A stretch of DNA of 64,000 nt from Kribbella caucasensis (lineage in GTDB: Bacteria > Actinomycetota > Actinomycetes > Propionibacteriales > Kribbellaceae): NCBI RefSeq assembly GCF_004361855.1, contig NZ_SNWQ01000015.1:1-64000 (forward strand). The letters are read 5' to 3'. Below are positions 36,101 to 42,377 of the stretch, one piece after another. The notes under the pieces were generated by a model. The model did no database searches and was not told where the DNA came from. It worked only from the letters and a program-made list of their open reading frames with translations. Every line of letters begins with the position of its first letter. Within the stretch, counting starts at the first letter, position 1. The translations under genes and the position numbers were made by a program.

Positions 36101-39100
36101 GAGCCTTAACCAGCCCCCGCCCCCTGGCGCCCTCCCCCTTAGCCCGCGCCACGGGCGTTACGCCAACCGGCGCCGCATCAATCGGAGCCACGTCCACTGG
36201 AGCCGCGTCCACCGGAGCCGCTTCAACCGGCGTCACGTCCACCGGAGTCAACTCGGCCGGCGCCGACTCCAGCTGCTCAACGACCTCCTGCTCGCCCGCG
36301 AGAACCGCCTCCGCGCCAACCAACTCACCCTGCTCGGCAGCGGCCTGCTCATCCTGCTCGGCAGCGGGCTCCTCGTCAGACTCGCATGCGGGCTCGTCAT
36401 CCGGCTCGACCACCGCAGCCGGTTCTAGCTGGCCGGCATCGCCATGCTTGCGCTCGGTGTCCGCCGCAGGCTGGGGATCCAGCTCGGCAGCGGGCTCCAC
36501 CTGGGACTCGACCTCGGAAGCGGGCTCCTGGTCGGCTGCAAGCTCCTGGTCGGCCGCGGGTTGCTGCTCGGGGTCGGATGCCGGCTCGGCCGCGGGTTGC
36601 TGCTCGGGGTCGGATGCGGACTCGGTACCGGCGACCGGCTCTGCAACAGCACCCGCGTCGGGCTCAGCCTCCGCGTCCTCGACCGCATCTGCGAGCTCCG
36701 GCTCCGGCTTCTGTTCAGCCTCCGACTGGACCTTGGGCTCTGGCTCGGCGTCGACCTCAGGCGCAGACTCAGCTGCTGCCTGCTCTGGTACTTCGGCGCC
36801 CGGCTGCTCCTCAGCCGTCTCGTCCTCTGACTCGCTACCACCGGCCACAGCGTCCGCAGTCGACGACTCCCCGGCGGGCTCAACCACCTCGACCGCAGTC
36901 GACTCCCCCTCACCACCCACCTCAGCAGATACGACCACCTCGGCAGCCTGCTCCACACCTTCTGCAGCCTGAGCGTCCGCCAAATCTTCTGGTGCCGGAA
37001 CGTCTGCCAACACGGCGGCCTCGGGTCCCGCTTCACCCTCCGCCGCCAATACCTCAACGCCGGACGACTGCTGCTCAGCAAGCCCGGCCACCTCGACAGC
37101 AGCCTGGTCACCGCCACGCGAGGTCGCCTCAGGAGCCGCGTGGTCGTCGGCGGGCTCGACCACCTCGGCAGCCGCTCCGTCCTCAGCCGCCCCGCCATCC
37201 TCACGAACTGCCCGGTCCTCGGCAGGCTTAGCATCCTCCGGAGTTGCCTGGTCCTCGAGAGCAGCCTGGCCCTCGGCAGGCCCAGCAACCTCCGGAGTTG
37301 CCTGGTCCTCGAGAGCAGCCTGGCCCTCGGCAGGCCCAGCAACCTCCGGAGTTACTTGGTCCTCGGGAGCCGTTTGGCCCTCGGCAGGCCCAGCGACCTT
37401 GGGCGCCGCTTGGTCGTCGGCAGTCGTCTGGTCCTGGGCGGACTGCTCCGCATCGGCGTCGACCAAGGCGGGAGGCTCGGGATCCGACTCGGTCTCCGCC
37501 GCCGGTTCCTCGGCCTCAGCCGAAGCTTCCCCACCCTTCGCCTCCACCGCGGGCTGGGCTTCCGGCTCAGCCTCCGCGATTACCTCGGGCTCGGCGCTCG
37601 TGCCGGACTCCGCACTGACCTCAGTCGCGGCGGTCGCCTCAGGCGCGGTGATTGCCTGGGGCTCGGCAGGTGCATCAGGCTCGGTGGTTGCGTCAGGCGC
37701 GGACGCCTCGGACGCAGTACCCGCCTCGGGCTCGGCAGGTGCATCGGGCTCGGTAATTGCGTCAGGCGCGGTCGCCTCAGGCGCCTTCGCCTCGGGCTCG
37801 GCCGGTACGTCAGGCTCGGTGGTGCCGTCAGGCGCGGACGCGGTGGGTACAGTGCTCGCCTCACGTGCGACGGGTGGCTCGGGCTCTACAGCTGCCCCGA
37901 GCTCGGCGGTTGCGTCGGGCGCGATCGCCTCGGACGCAGAAATCGCCTCGGGCCCCGCAGGTGCGGCGGGCTCGTTGATTACGTCAGGCGCGGACGCGGC
38001 GGGTGCCGTGCTGGCTTCAGGCGCGATTGTTGGCTCAGGCTCGGCAGGTGCGTCGGATTCGGCGGTTGCGTCGGGCGTGGTCGCCTCGGGCGCAGTACTC
38101 GCCTCAGGCGCGACAACTTCCGCCGGATCGGCAGGTGCGTCGGGCTCATTCGTTGCATCAGGCGCGGTTGCCCCGGGTGCGTTGCTCGTCTCGGGTGTTG
38201 TGCCCGCCTCAGGCGCGGTGCTTGCCTCGGGTGCTGTGTCCGCCTCGGGCGCGGTTGCCTCGGGCTCGGCAGGTGCGTCGGGGTCGGGCGTCTGGTTGGG
38301 CTCGGGGGTTGGGGCGAAGGCGGTGCTGTTGAAGAACTGGTCTTCGGGGGTGTCGGTCTGGGGGTCGGGGTTGGGCGAGGGGACGGGCTTGGGGGGCTCG
38401 GGGGTGCGGTTGGCGCCGAAGGTGGGGCGTTGGGGTGGGCGGGGGATGGATTCCTTGAGCTCGCGGCGCCAGGCCAGGCGGACTACCGGGAGTTCGGTGG
38501 TTCGCTCGCTTGCGTCCTCGTCGAGTTCAGTGCCCGATGCAGCCTCGTCGTACCGGGCGTCAGGGTCCGCCGCGGCCGCGTCGTACTGCGTGTCAGCGTC
38601 CGTCGTGGTCGCGTCGTGCTGGACGTCGGGTCCGGGTGCGGCCGCGTTGTCGGGGTGATCGGCTGCGGGCGCGGATAGGGCGTCGACGTCGTTGGGTGCT
38701 GGGGTGGGCGGGGCGTGGCGGACGGGTTGGTGCGGTGCGGGCGCGGTTGGGACGCCTGAGGTGGCGGTGGGTGGGACGGCCGGCGTGGCGGAGGAGTGGG
38801 TACCGGGCGTGGCCGTGGGTGTGCCGGTGGAGTGGGTGGCCGTGGGTGGGATGCCCGGGGCGGTGGGGTGTGTGCCCGCGATGGCAGCGGGGTGCGTGAC
38901 CGGGGTGGTGGGCGTGTGGGGCGCTGGGGCGTGGTCTAGGGAGCCTTCTAGCCAGCGTTGTTTTAGGAGGGGGCGGACTATCTTGCCGCCGGGGGTTCGG
39001 GGGAAGTGGTTGGGGGCGACGGCCACGACTTGGGCGAGGACGGCCAGGCGGTCGTGGATGACGGCGCGGATTACCTCGTCGACGCTGGTCGCGGATTCGC

Positions 39101-40691
39101 CGGTGGGGGCGTAGAAGATGACGAGGCGGTCGGAGCCGGTCGTCGCGTCGGCGACGCCGCAGGCTGCGACCAGGCCGTCGAGGACTCCTGGTAGCGCGGC
39201 CGTGATCGACTCGATGTCGTGGGCGTAGTAGTTCTGGCCGTTGAGGATGATGCGTTCGCTGTCCCGGCCGGTGATGACGATCTGGCCGCCGATGATGAAC
39301 GCCTGATCGCCGGTCGCGAGCCACTTGCGGGCCGGCCAGTTGCCGACCGGGAACGCGGCGCGGTCGGCGTCTGGGTTGCCGAGGTACCCGGGAGTCACCC
39401 GCGCGGACGCCACTTGCAGCTGCCCGATCCGTCCCTCCGGCAGGACCGCGCCGTTGGGTCCGACGATCCGCACGGTCGTCCCCGGAGCGGGCGCGCCGAC
39501 CGAGACGAGACTCAGTACGCCGGGTGCCTCGGTCCGCGGCTTGCCCGGCCGGGCGACGGCGACCTTGCCCGGCGGGGTCAGCTGGTCGACCCACTCCACG
39601 ACACCCGTCGGGGGGATCCGCACGCGGTGCACGTTCGGGGTCAGGCCGGGCCGCGCGAACGTGATGCCGGTGACCGTCTCGGTCATCCCCCAGGCCGCGA
39701 CGAAGGTCTCCGGTACTACGCCGAAGCGGTTCGTCAGCCGGAGGAATTCGCTCATCACGGGCACGGTGATCTGCTCGCCACCGCTGACCAGGCTGCGCAA
39801 CGCGGACAGGTCCCAGTGCCGGTCCGAGTCCTCGGCGATCGCGGACGTGACGAGCCGGTAGCCGAAGTTCGGCGACCACGAGTGGTTGACCCGGTGCTGG
39901 TCCATCAGGTCGAGCCAGCGCATCGGGTTCGCCAGCAGCCAGCCGGTGTTGACGTGGATGTTGGTGCAACCGGTGAACACGGGCAGCAGGTGGTACAGCA
40001 GGAACGACCCGCTCTGGTCCAGCGGCAACCAGTTGAGGGTGACCTGACCCGGTCGCACCGGCAGCATCGCCGGCGTACCGGCCGCGAACTCGACCAGGCC
40101 GCGATGGGTCAGCTGGATGACCTTCGGCGACCCGGCGGTGGTCCCTGACGACAGCATCAGTACGGCGACGTCGTCCGCCGCCGGCCGGTGAAACTCGGTG
40201 GTCGGTTCGTGCCCGGCGAGCGCATCGGGGTCGAGCACGGGCAGGCCGAGATCGTCCGGCAGGTCGGTCGGGCGGCCGATCAGGACGGTCCAGCCGAGCA
40301 GCTCGGTGACCCTGCGGAGCCGCTCGCGCCCCGCCTCGGACCGGTCGCCTTCGGGTGAGGGCGAGATCAGCAGCGGCCGGATCCCACCGAGGGTGCAGGC
40401 CCAGAAGGCGGCGAAGAAACCGACCGGCTCGGTGCAGTGCACGACCGCCGGATCACCGGCCCGTACGCCGTTCGCGCGCAGGCCGGCCAGGATCCGGGCG
40501 GCGAGCTCCAGCAGCGTCGGGAAGTCGAGCCGGGTCTCGCGGCCGTCCGGGCCGATCTCGACCACCCCGGCGGCGCCGAAGTCGCGGGCCGCTCGGATCA
40601 GGGCACTGGGCAGATCACGCGGGTACCCGGCCGGGATCATCAGGGCCGGTCCGGTACTGATCGCCGGCCGGTCCGCGCCGTTCCTCACCAC
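30180..40691 (-). CDS. PKS/NRPS-like megasynthase with degenerate ketosynthase
   Basis: A 3503-residue protein. Residues 1-580 are an acyl-AMP ligase of the PksJ loading type (LSSGTTAGSPKVIQLTH, NWLPLDQSG, HSWSPNFGYRLV; Lys in TPGGKIVRP). Residues about 583-1525 are a low-complexity Ala/Pro/Glu linker. KS about 1530-1930: the active-site block is GVQAAWSSSLVAVHLA, so Cys is Trp1684; the first His is Asn1812 (VEANATGT); His1852 (KPNIGH) remains. AT about 2020-2300 has GHSVGEYAA (Ser2114) and AFHS, the malonyl pattern. ACP Ser2560 (GADSLS). A half condensation domain begins at LAYWQAALSG near 2765 and lacks HHxxxDG. The adenylation domain (about 3010-3503) has YTSGSSGNPKG and ends in LPLDASGKLDR. 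No final carrier, thioesterase or reductase. Start GTG 40691 or ATG 40640. Confidence 0.9.
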   Translation of the reverse strand: MVRNGADRPAISTGPALMIPAGYPRDLPSALIRAARDFGAAGVVEIGPDGRETRLDFPTLLELAARILAGLRANGVRAGDPAVVHCTEPVGFFAAFWACTLGGIRPLLISPSPEGDRSEAGRERLRRVTELLGWTVLIGRPTDLPDDLGLPVLDPDALAGHEPTTEFHRPAADDVAVLMLSSGTTAGSPKVIQLTHRGLVEFAAGTPAMLPVRPGQVTLNWLPLDQSGSFLLYHLLPVFTGCTNIHVNTGWLLANPMRWLDLMDQHRVNHSWSPNFGYRLVTSAIAEDSDRHWDLSALRSLVSGGEQITVPVMSEFLRLTNRFGVVPETFVAAWGMTETVTGITFARPGLTPNVHRVRIPPTGVVEWVDQLTPPGKVAVARPGKPRTEAPGVLSLVSVGAPAPGTTVRIVGPNGAVLPEGRIGQLQVASARVTPGYLGNPDADRAAFPVGNWPARKWLATGDQAFIIGGQIVITGRDSERIILNGQNYYAHDIESITAALPGVLDGLVAACGVADATTGSDRLVIFYAPTGESATSVDEVIRAVIHDRLAVLAQVVAVAPNHFPRTPGGKIVRPLLKQRWLEGSLDHAPAPHTPTTPVTHPAAIAGTHPTAPGIPPTATHSTGTPTATPGTHSSATPAVPPTATSGVPTAPAPHQPVRHAPPTPAPNDVDALSAPAADHPDNAAAPGPDVQHDATTTDADTQYDAAAADPDARYDEAASGTELDEDASERTTELPVVRLAWRRELKESIPRPPQRPTFGANRTPEPPKPVPSPNPDPQTDTPEDQFFNSTAFAPTPEPNQTPDPDAPAEPEATAPEADTAPEASTAPEAGTTPETSNAPGATAPDATNEPDAPADPAEVVAPEASTAPEATTPDATAESDAPAEPEPTIAPEASTAPAASAPDVINEPAAPAGPEAISASEAIAPDATAELGAAVEPEPPVAREASTVPTASAPDGTTEPDVPAEPEAKAPEATAPDAITEPDAPAEPEAGTASEASAPDATTEPDAPAEPQAITAPEATAATEVSAESGTSAEPEVIAEAEPEAQPAVEAKGGEASAEAEEPAAETESDPEPPALVDADAEQSAQDQTTADDQAAPKVAGPAEGQTAPEDQVTPEVAGPAEGQAALEDQATPEVAGPAEGQAALEDQATPEDAKPAEDRAVREDGGAAEDGAAAEVVEPADDHAAPEATSRGGDQAAVEVAGLAEQQSSGVEVLAAEGEAGPEAAVLADVPAPEDLADAQAAEGVEQAAEVVVSAEVGGEGESTAVEVVEPAGESSTADAVAGGSESEDETAEEQPGAEVPEQAAAESAPEVDAEPEPKVQSEAEQKPEPELADAVEDAEAEPDAGAVAEPVAGTESASDPEQQPAAEPASDPEQQPAADQELAADQEPASEVESQVEPAAELDPQPAADTERKHGDAGQLEPAAVVEPDDEPACESDEEPAAEQDEQAAAEQGELVGAEAVLAGEQEVVEQLESAPAELTPVDVTPVEAAPVDAAPVDVAPIDAAPVGVTPVARAKGEGARGRGLVKAQVVEPVAVIGLAARLPGAETLEQFWDNLVGGVESLRRFTPDELQQAGGADAFGSDEVVAVSGALNDVESFDAAFFGLSAREAELTDPAQRLFLEVCQQALEHGGHAAATGRIGVFAGSGMNLYTQQNQSGENLATRVAYRLGLTGPAIGVQAAWSSSLVAVHLACQALRSGDADLALAGAAAVHVPQATAYHTEETPTKESILSPTGHVRAFDAEADGTVGGNGVAAVLLKRLDQAIADGDTVYAVIRGSAVSNQHGHVDLVERALEKSGIAAESISYVEANATGTKDADAAEFKALTTALRKHTDKVGFCTIGSVKPNIGHLDSAAGMAGLIKTVLMLQHRTLVPTINYRTPNPALPLAGSPFVIGTEVRDWEAGTPLRAGVSALDAQGTSAHVILEEAPRQVRRGDDGPVVLPLSAPDPHALSDLAALFRAGLELGTGHRLIDLAGTAALGRAAHRHRIAVTGSAESELADALATASAAEVPRGGPGPLGYAFTGQGAARRGMAAGLAARFPVFRTVLDECDRVYAEEFGGSLLELLLTPAGSAEGVWPTETAQPALFAFELALARLWQSFGVRPALVVGHSVGEYAALVVAGALSFADGVRLTAKRGELMQRGTVPGAMVAVRADADRVRELAQTPGVEVAAGNGPQSFVLAGSEVIVGQLAEQLDRLELVWQRLDVDRAFHSSLVDPILADFAAVVADLDLKPLRMPMVSSWSGELLESGTILSGDYLVGQLRQPVLFGDAVEALTAAGCRRFLELGPDAVLSPAGRRIAPNSTWIPTQRLGQDPVLATMNGLAELYLQGTEIAWSRVYPDSGRVPLPTYPFRRTHHPVDPAARPTPRTQPLTVDTGAPVERPTGSLKRIPLDPPASAPAQQPPLPQAPDTSPFAIPTENHDVVTTPTPEIADDELVAAELVGTEVADAEFGAVDENEPAAEEVESAAVVEDEPAVEVESAAEFEPDDEAADAAVAEADPTDAETPEASAVVDPLLPGELYRRVLEVVLDLTGEQLGLDPYDVTVDHTFAELGADSLSMLRVVEEVTHRFAVSVAVSELFEELNTPHKLASAVAARTNPDAVVDPFDLLAAPEIGEAAASEVSTSEVETEQAGADEPVKDSRATLAVLGSGLAELAAKVDAAAAATSEAELPGSGMAALMSQQLRVASQLVDGVTKLMHEQLALLNESAKNSKAERPAEDETPQPPHQAEVIPAQGGWAHAPQTPAPGERAAEVPKEPKSDLAYWQAALSGAQPLVLPADRMRPAASGRTAAVVHELDAALGEAVFGFSRDRRVSPLMTMIAAVGTVLGRFAAQDDVTIGATALRSRGARPMPLRLDLSGEPDLGELAQRVREITTAAFDHAAVDLAVLEQDPLFQVLVEFEEPDDAELGQDLDLRLVLAHHPKGITCTATYRAGLFEETTIRRLLDYLEAVLRRAIADPTMSLPELTAPTESDLAVLRDLEGEPPVAGPIGRLRRNAVVAGELSGLHTLFEQQVARTPDAIALIHGDREITYAELDRRSNAVAWQLVDLGVKPGQLVAVRVSRGAELVVAVLAVLKSAAAYLPLDPGVPESRWAFMTTDAGAVALVGDDAALADRLGLNLVPVAAVDGDARARQAPPVRASADDLAYCIYTSGSSGNPKGVAVPHRGPVNLIRHYLRTRSSRRTLQWSAFGFDVHVQEMFTALASGAALVLIGDDDRYDPDAVVAALTEHRVERLFMTFTPLTALLATLEEMPELPALREIVAGGEAMVMTHGIRDFLKAHPECTLYNEYGPTEASVVTTIHQVDPDDDRPSIGRPIDGVVVRLLDAAMRPVPAGAIGEIHLGGVAVAQGYVGRPEETMSAFVADPAHPGGRLYRTRDLGRWRPDGTLDYLGRVDDQVKIRGHRVEPGETEHVLADLPGVTDAVVVACTDPAGETCLIGYVVLEDDDPAVLTRLMMELTKDLPIYLVPADLIPLEELPLDASGKLDRSRLPEPEWLKE
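37243..37404 (-). repeat. 54-bp tandem repeat in the megasynthase linker
   Basis: Bases 37243-37296 and 37297-37350 are identical 54-bp units, and 37351-37404 is a diverged third. Each encodes 18 residues of the TPEVAGPAEGQAALEDQA type. The length is a multiple of three, so copy number can vary without breaking the protein. Confidence 0.88.
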
Positions 40692-40776
40692 GCCCCTACC
40701 ACCACCACAGCAGCCACCGCCACAGCAGCCCGCTCAACGCAGCGCACAGCGGCCAGGCGGGCGATGGAGGCGGCTG

Positions 40777-40814
40777 CCAGTTGGCGACCCACGTGCACGT
40801 GCCTCCCCAACTGG
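40777..40814. promoter_or_regulatory. 38-bp two-tier inverted repeat upstream of the megasynthase
   Basis: CCAGTTGG (40777-40784) and CCAACTGG (40807-40814) flank, at equal 5-bp distances, the perfect palindrome CACGTGCACGTG (40790-40801). The centre lies about 105 bp upstream of the start codon. It could be an operator for a dimer or tetramer of a regulator, or a cruciform/hairpin in the leader. The rest of 40692-41103 contains no gene that I can support. Confidence 0.6.
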
Positions 40815-41103
40815 ACGGAGCCGGGCCAGGGCATGCCCGTCGCCCGCCTCACTGACAAAACCGACAGAACAGCCCCGTTTACCGCCAGGCGAAACGACAT
40901 CGCGACCGGGTGAACCGGAGCGTCATCGTGCCGACCGACAGCCGTGAACCCTACCAGCCGAGGGGTGGCCTGGTGGAGTCCGTTCTCAGCAGCCGAAGGT
41001 TAAGAATTCCACCAACGGCTGCCATCGAAGACAACGACCGTCGAGGCCTGCGGATACGCCCGATCGACGGATCGCCCGGAAGGACCCGGAGGGTGAGAGG
41101 AGG

Positions 41104-41175
41104 TGGGTGCTGAGGGGATCGAACCCCCGACATCTTCCTTGTAAGGGAAGCGCTCTACCGCTGAGCTAAGCACCC
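41104..41175 (-). tRNA. tRNA-Val (anticodon TAC)
   Basis: The cloverleaf is complete: acceptor GGGTGCT/AGCACCC with discriminator A, D-arm GCTC..GAGC, anticodon stem CTTCC/GGAAG with loop CTTACAA, and T-arm GGGGGTTCGATCCCC. The loop gives anticodon TAC, reading Val codons. CCA is not encoded. It lies between the megasynthase leader and the peroxiredoxin gene. Confidence 0.95.
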
Positions 41176-41195
41176 CGATACCGCGAGCGCGCAGT

Positions 41196-41672
41196 CTATC
41201 CGAGAACCAGACCGAGTTCCGTCAGGGCCCGGGCGTAGTCGTCCGGATCGCGGGCCTCCGGGATCGGGTTCACCACCGACCAGCGGATCAGCCCGGAACG
41301 GTCGATCACGAACGTCCCGCGCACCGCCGCACCCCGGTCGGCGTCGAACACGCCGTACTGCGAAGCGATCGCCCCGTGCGGCCAGAAATCGCTGAGCAGG
41401 CCGAACTCGAGCCGCTCCGCCTCGGCGTACGCGCGGAGGGTGAACATCGGGTCGCAGGACACGGCCAGGAACTCCGCCGCGGCGAGCAGATCCGGCCGGT
41501 CCCGGAGCTGTCCGAGCTCGCTTGTGCAGACCCGGCTGAAGGCATACGGATAGAACACCAGGACGACGTCGCGGCGGCCGCGGTAGTCCGACAGCCGCAG
41601 TTGCTCGCCGTGCTGGTTGCGGGCGCTGAAGTCCGGTGCCGCGCTGCCGACCGGGGGGACGGCGGCGCTCAC
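41196..41672 (-). CDS. ahpE: AhpE-like peroxiredoxin
   Basis: A 158-residue thiol peroxidase that reduces hydroperoxides and peroxynitrite. The peroxidatic Cys lies in YPYAFSRVCTSELGQLRD, where the usual TxxC motif is changed to SRVC, as in some AhpE proteins. Other blocks are GSAAPDFSARNQHGEQLRLSD, FLAVSCDPMFTLRAYAEAE, and RGTFVIDRSGLIRWSVV. A second Cys is present in AVSCD, but not in the position of a classical resolving Cys. It starts 8 nt after the DUF3052 gene on the same strand, matching the mycobacterial order ahpE-DUF3052-aceE. Confidence 0.87.
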   Translation of the reverse strand: MSAAVPPVGSAAPDFSARNQHGEQLRLSDYRGRRDVVLVFYPYAFSRVCTSELGQLRDRPDLLAAAEFLAVSCDPMFTLRAYAEAERLEFGLLSDFWPHGAIASQYGVFDADRGAAVRGTFVIDRSGLIRWSVVNPIPEARDPDDYARALTELGLVLG

Positions 41673-41679
41673 CGGAGGA

Positions 41680-42123
41680 TCATTTCTTCCGGGGCGACTT
41701 CGGCATCACCAGTTTTGTCGCCGACCAGTCCTCGGTCACGGTCAGGCTGCTGGTCGTGGAGAGCCCGGCCGTCGGGGCCGCCTCCGCGACGTCGCTGGCG
41801 TCGACGTAGCCGTCCCGGCCGACCTTCGGGGTCATCAGCCACACCACTCCGCCGGCCTTCAGGTCCGTCAGGACGTCGAACAGGGCGTCCACCAGGTCGC
41901 CGTCGTCCTCCCGGTACCAGAGCAGGACGGCATCGACGACGTCATCGGTGTCGTCACCGACGAACTGCTCGCCGGTGATCTCCTGGATGGCGTCGCGGAG
42001 CGCGTCATCACAGTCGTCGTCGTAGCCGAGCTCCTGCACGACCGTGCCAGGTTCGAAGCCGAGCCGGGTCGCCATGTTCGGCTCGCCGGGCTTGCCGTCC
42101 GCGTGGTCCGCGGTCGCGCTCAC
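41680..42123 (-). CDS. DUF3052 family protein
   Basis: A 147-residue acidic protein of the actinobacterial DUF3052 family (Rv2240c-like). Conserved segments are MATRLGFEPGTVVQELGYDDD, DDVVDAVLLWYREDDGDLVD and VVWLMTPKVGRDGYVDASDV. The C terminus is basic (MPKSPRKK). Function is unknown; constant adjacency to aceE in actinobacteria suggests a regulatory or metabolic link. GTG 42123 is chosen because GGAGGAGG lies just before it; a longer frame exists upstream but lacks a ribosome site. It is divergent from aceE. Confidence 0.87.
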   Translation of the reverse strand: MSATADHADGKPGEPNMATRLGFEPGTVVQELGYDDDCDDALRDAIQEITGEQFVGDDTDDVVDAVLLWYREDDGDLVDALFDVLTDLKAGGVVWLMTPKVGRDGYVDASDVAEAAPTAGLSTTSSLTVTEDWSATKLVMPKSPRKK

Positions 42124-42222
42124 GTGTCCTCCTCCGTCGTCCCGCTGAGCGGGGGTAGGCGTCAGTAGCAGTAGTCCATCGTGGCCTACATCGTCGCGCA
42201 AGTATGCACGAGGGTTCCGTGA

Positions 42223-42266
42223 CGTGTCCGGTATGCGCGTGCCGCAGACTGTCCGTGTCCGGTATG
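42223..42266. repeat. Direct repeats in the DUF3052-aceE promoter region
   Basis: CGTGTCCGGTATG occurs at 42223-42235 and 42254-42266, 31 bp apart (about three helical turns), between the two divergent genes. Paired sites on the same helix face suit cooperative regulator binding. Confidence 0.5.
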
Positions 42267-42377
42267 ACCAGGCCGTCGGAACCGGAACCTGCCACGGAAG
42301 GGACGCGAAGTAGAACGCATTCCGAACAGGTGACAGGATTGCTAGGAGTACCTACTAGAGAGAACGGCAGGAGCACC

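Noticed and set aside
33474..36428. 984-codon plus-strand frame opposite the megasynthase
   Set aside because: Antisense to the KS-AT region; Arg/Gln/Gly-rich shadow with no start signal.
36130..38945. Possible CRISPR-like or spaced repeats in the megasynthase linker
   Set aside because: The repeats are in frame, contiguous, 54 bp and code for a low-complexity protein; there are no unique spacers.
30180..40691. Classical modular siderophore or mycobactin synthetase
   Set aside because: No condensation active site, no cyclisation domain, no salicylate genes, carrier or thioesterase nearby.
40685..40900. 71-codon minus-strand ORF ending at the megasynthase start
   Set aside because: It ends in overlap with the GTG start, which looked like translational coupling, but has no ribosome site and encodes a repetitive Ala/Val tail; probably chance.
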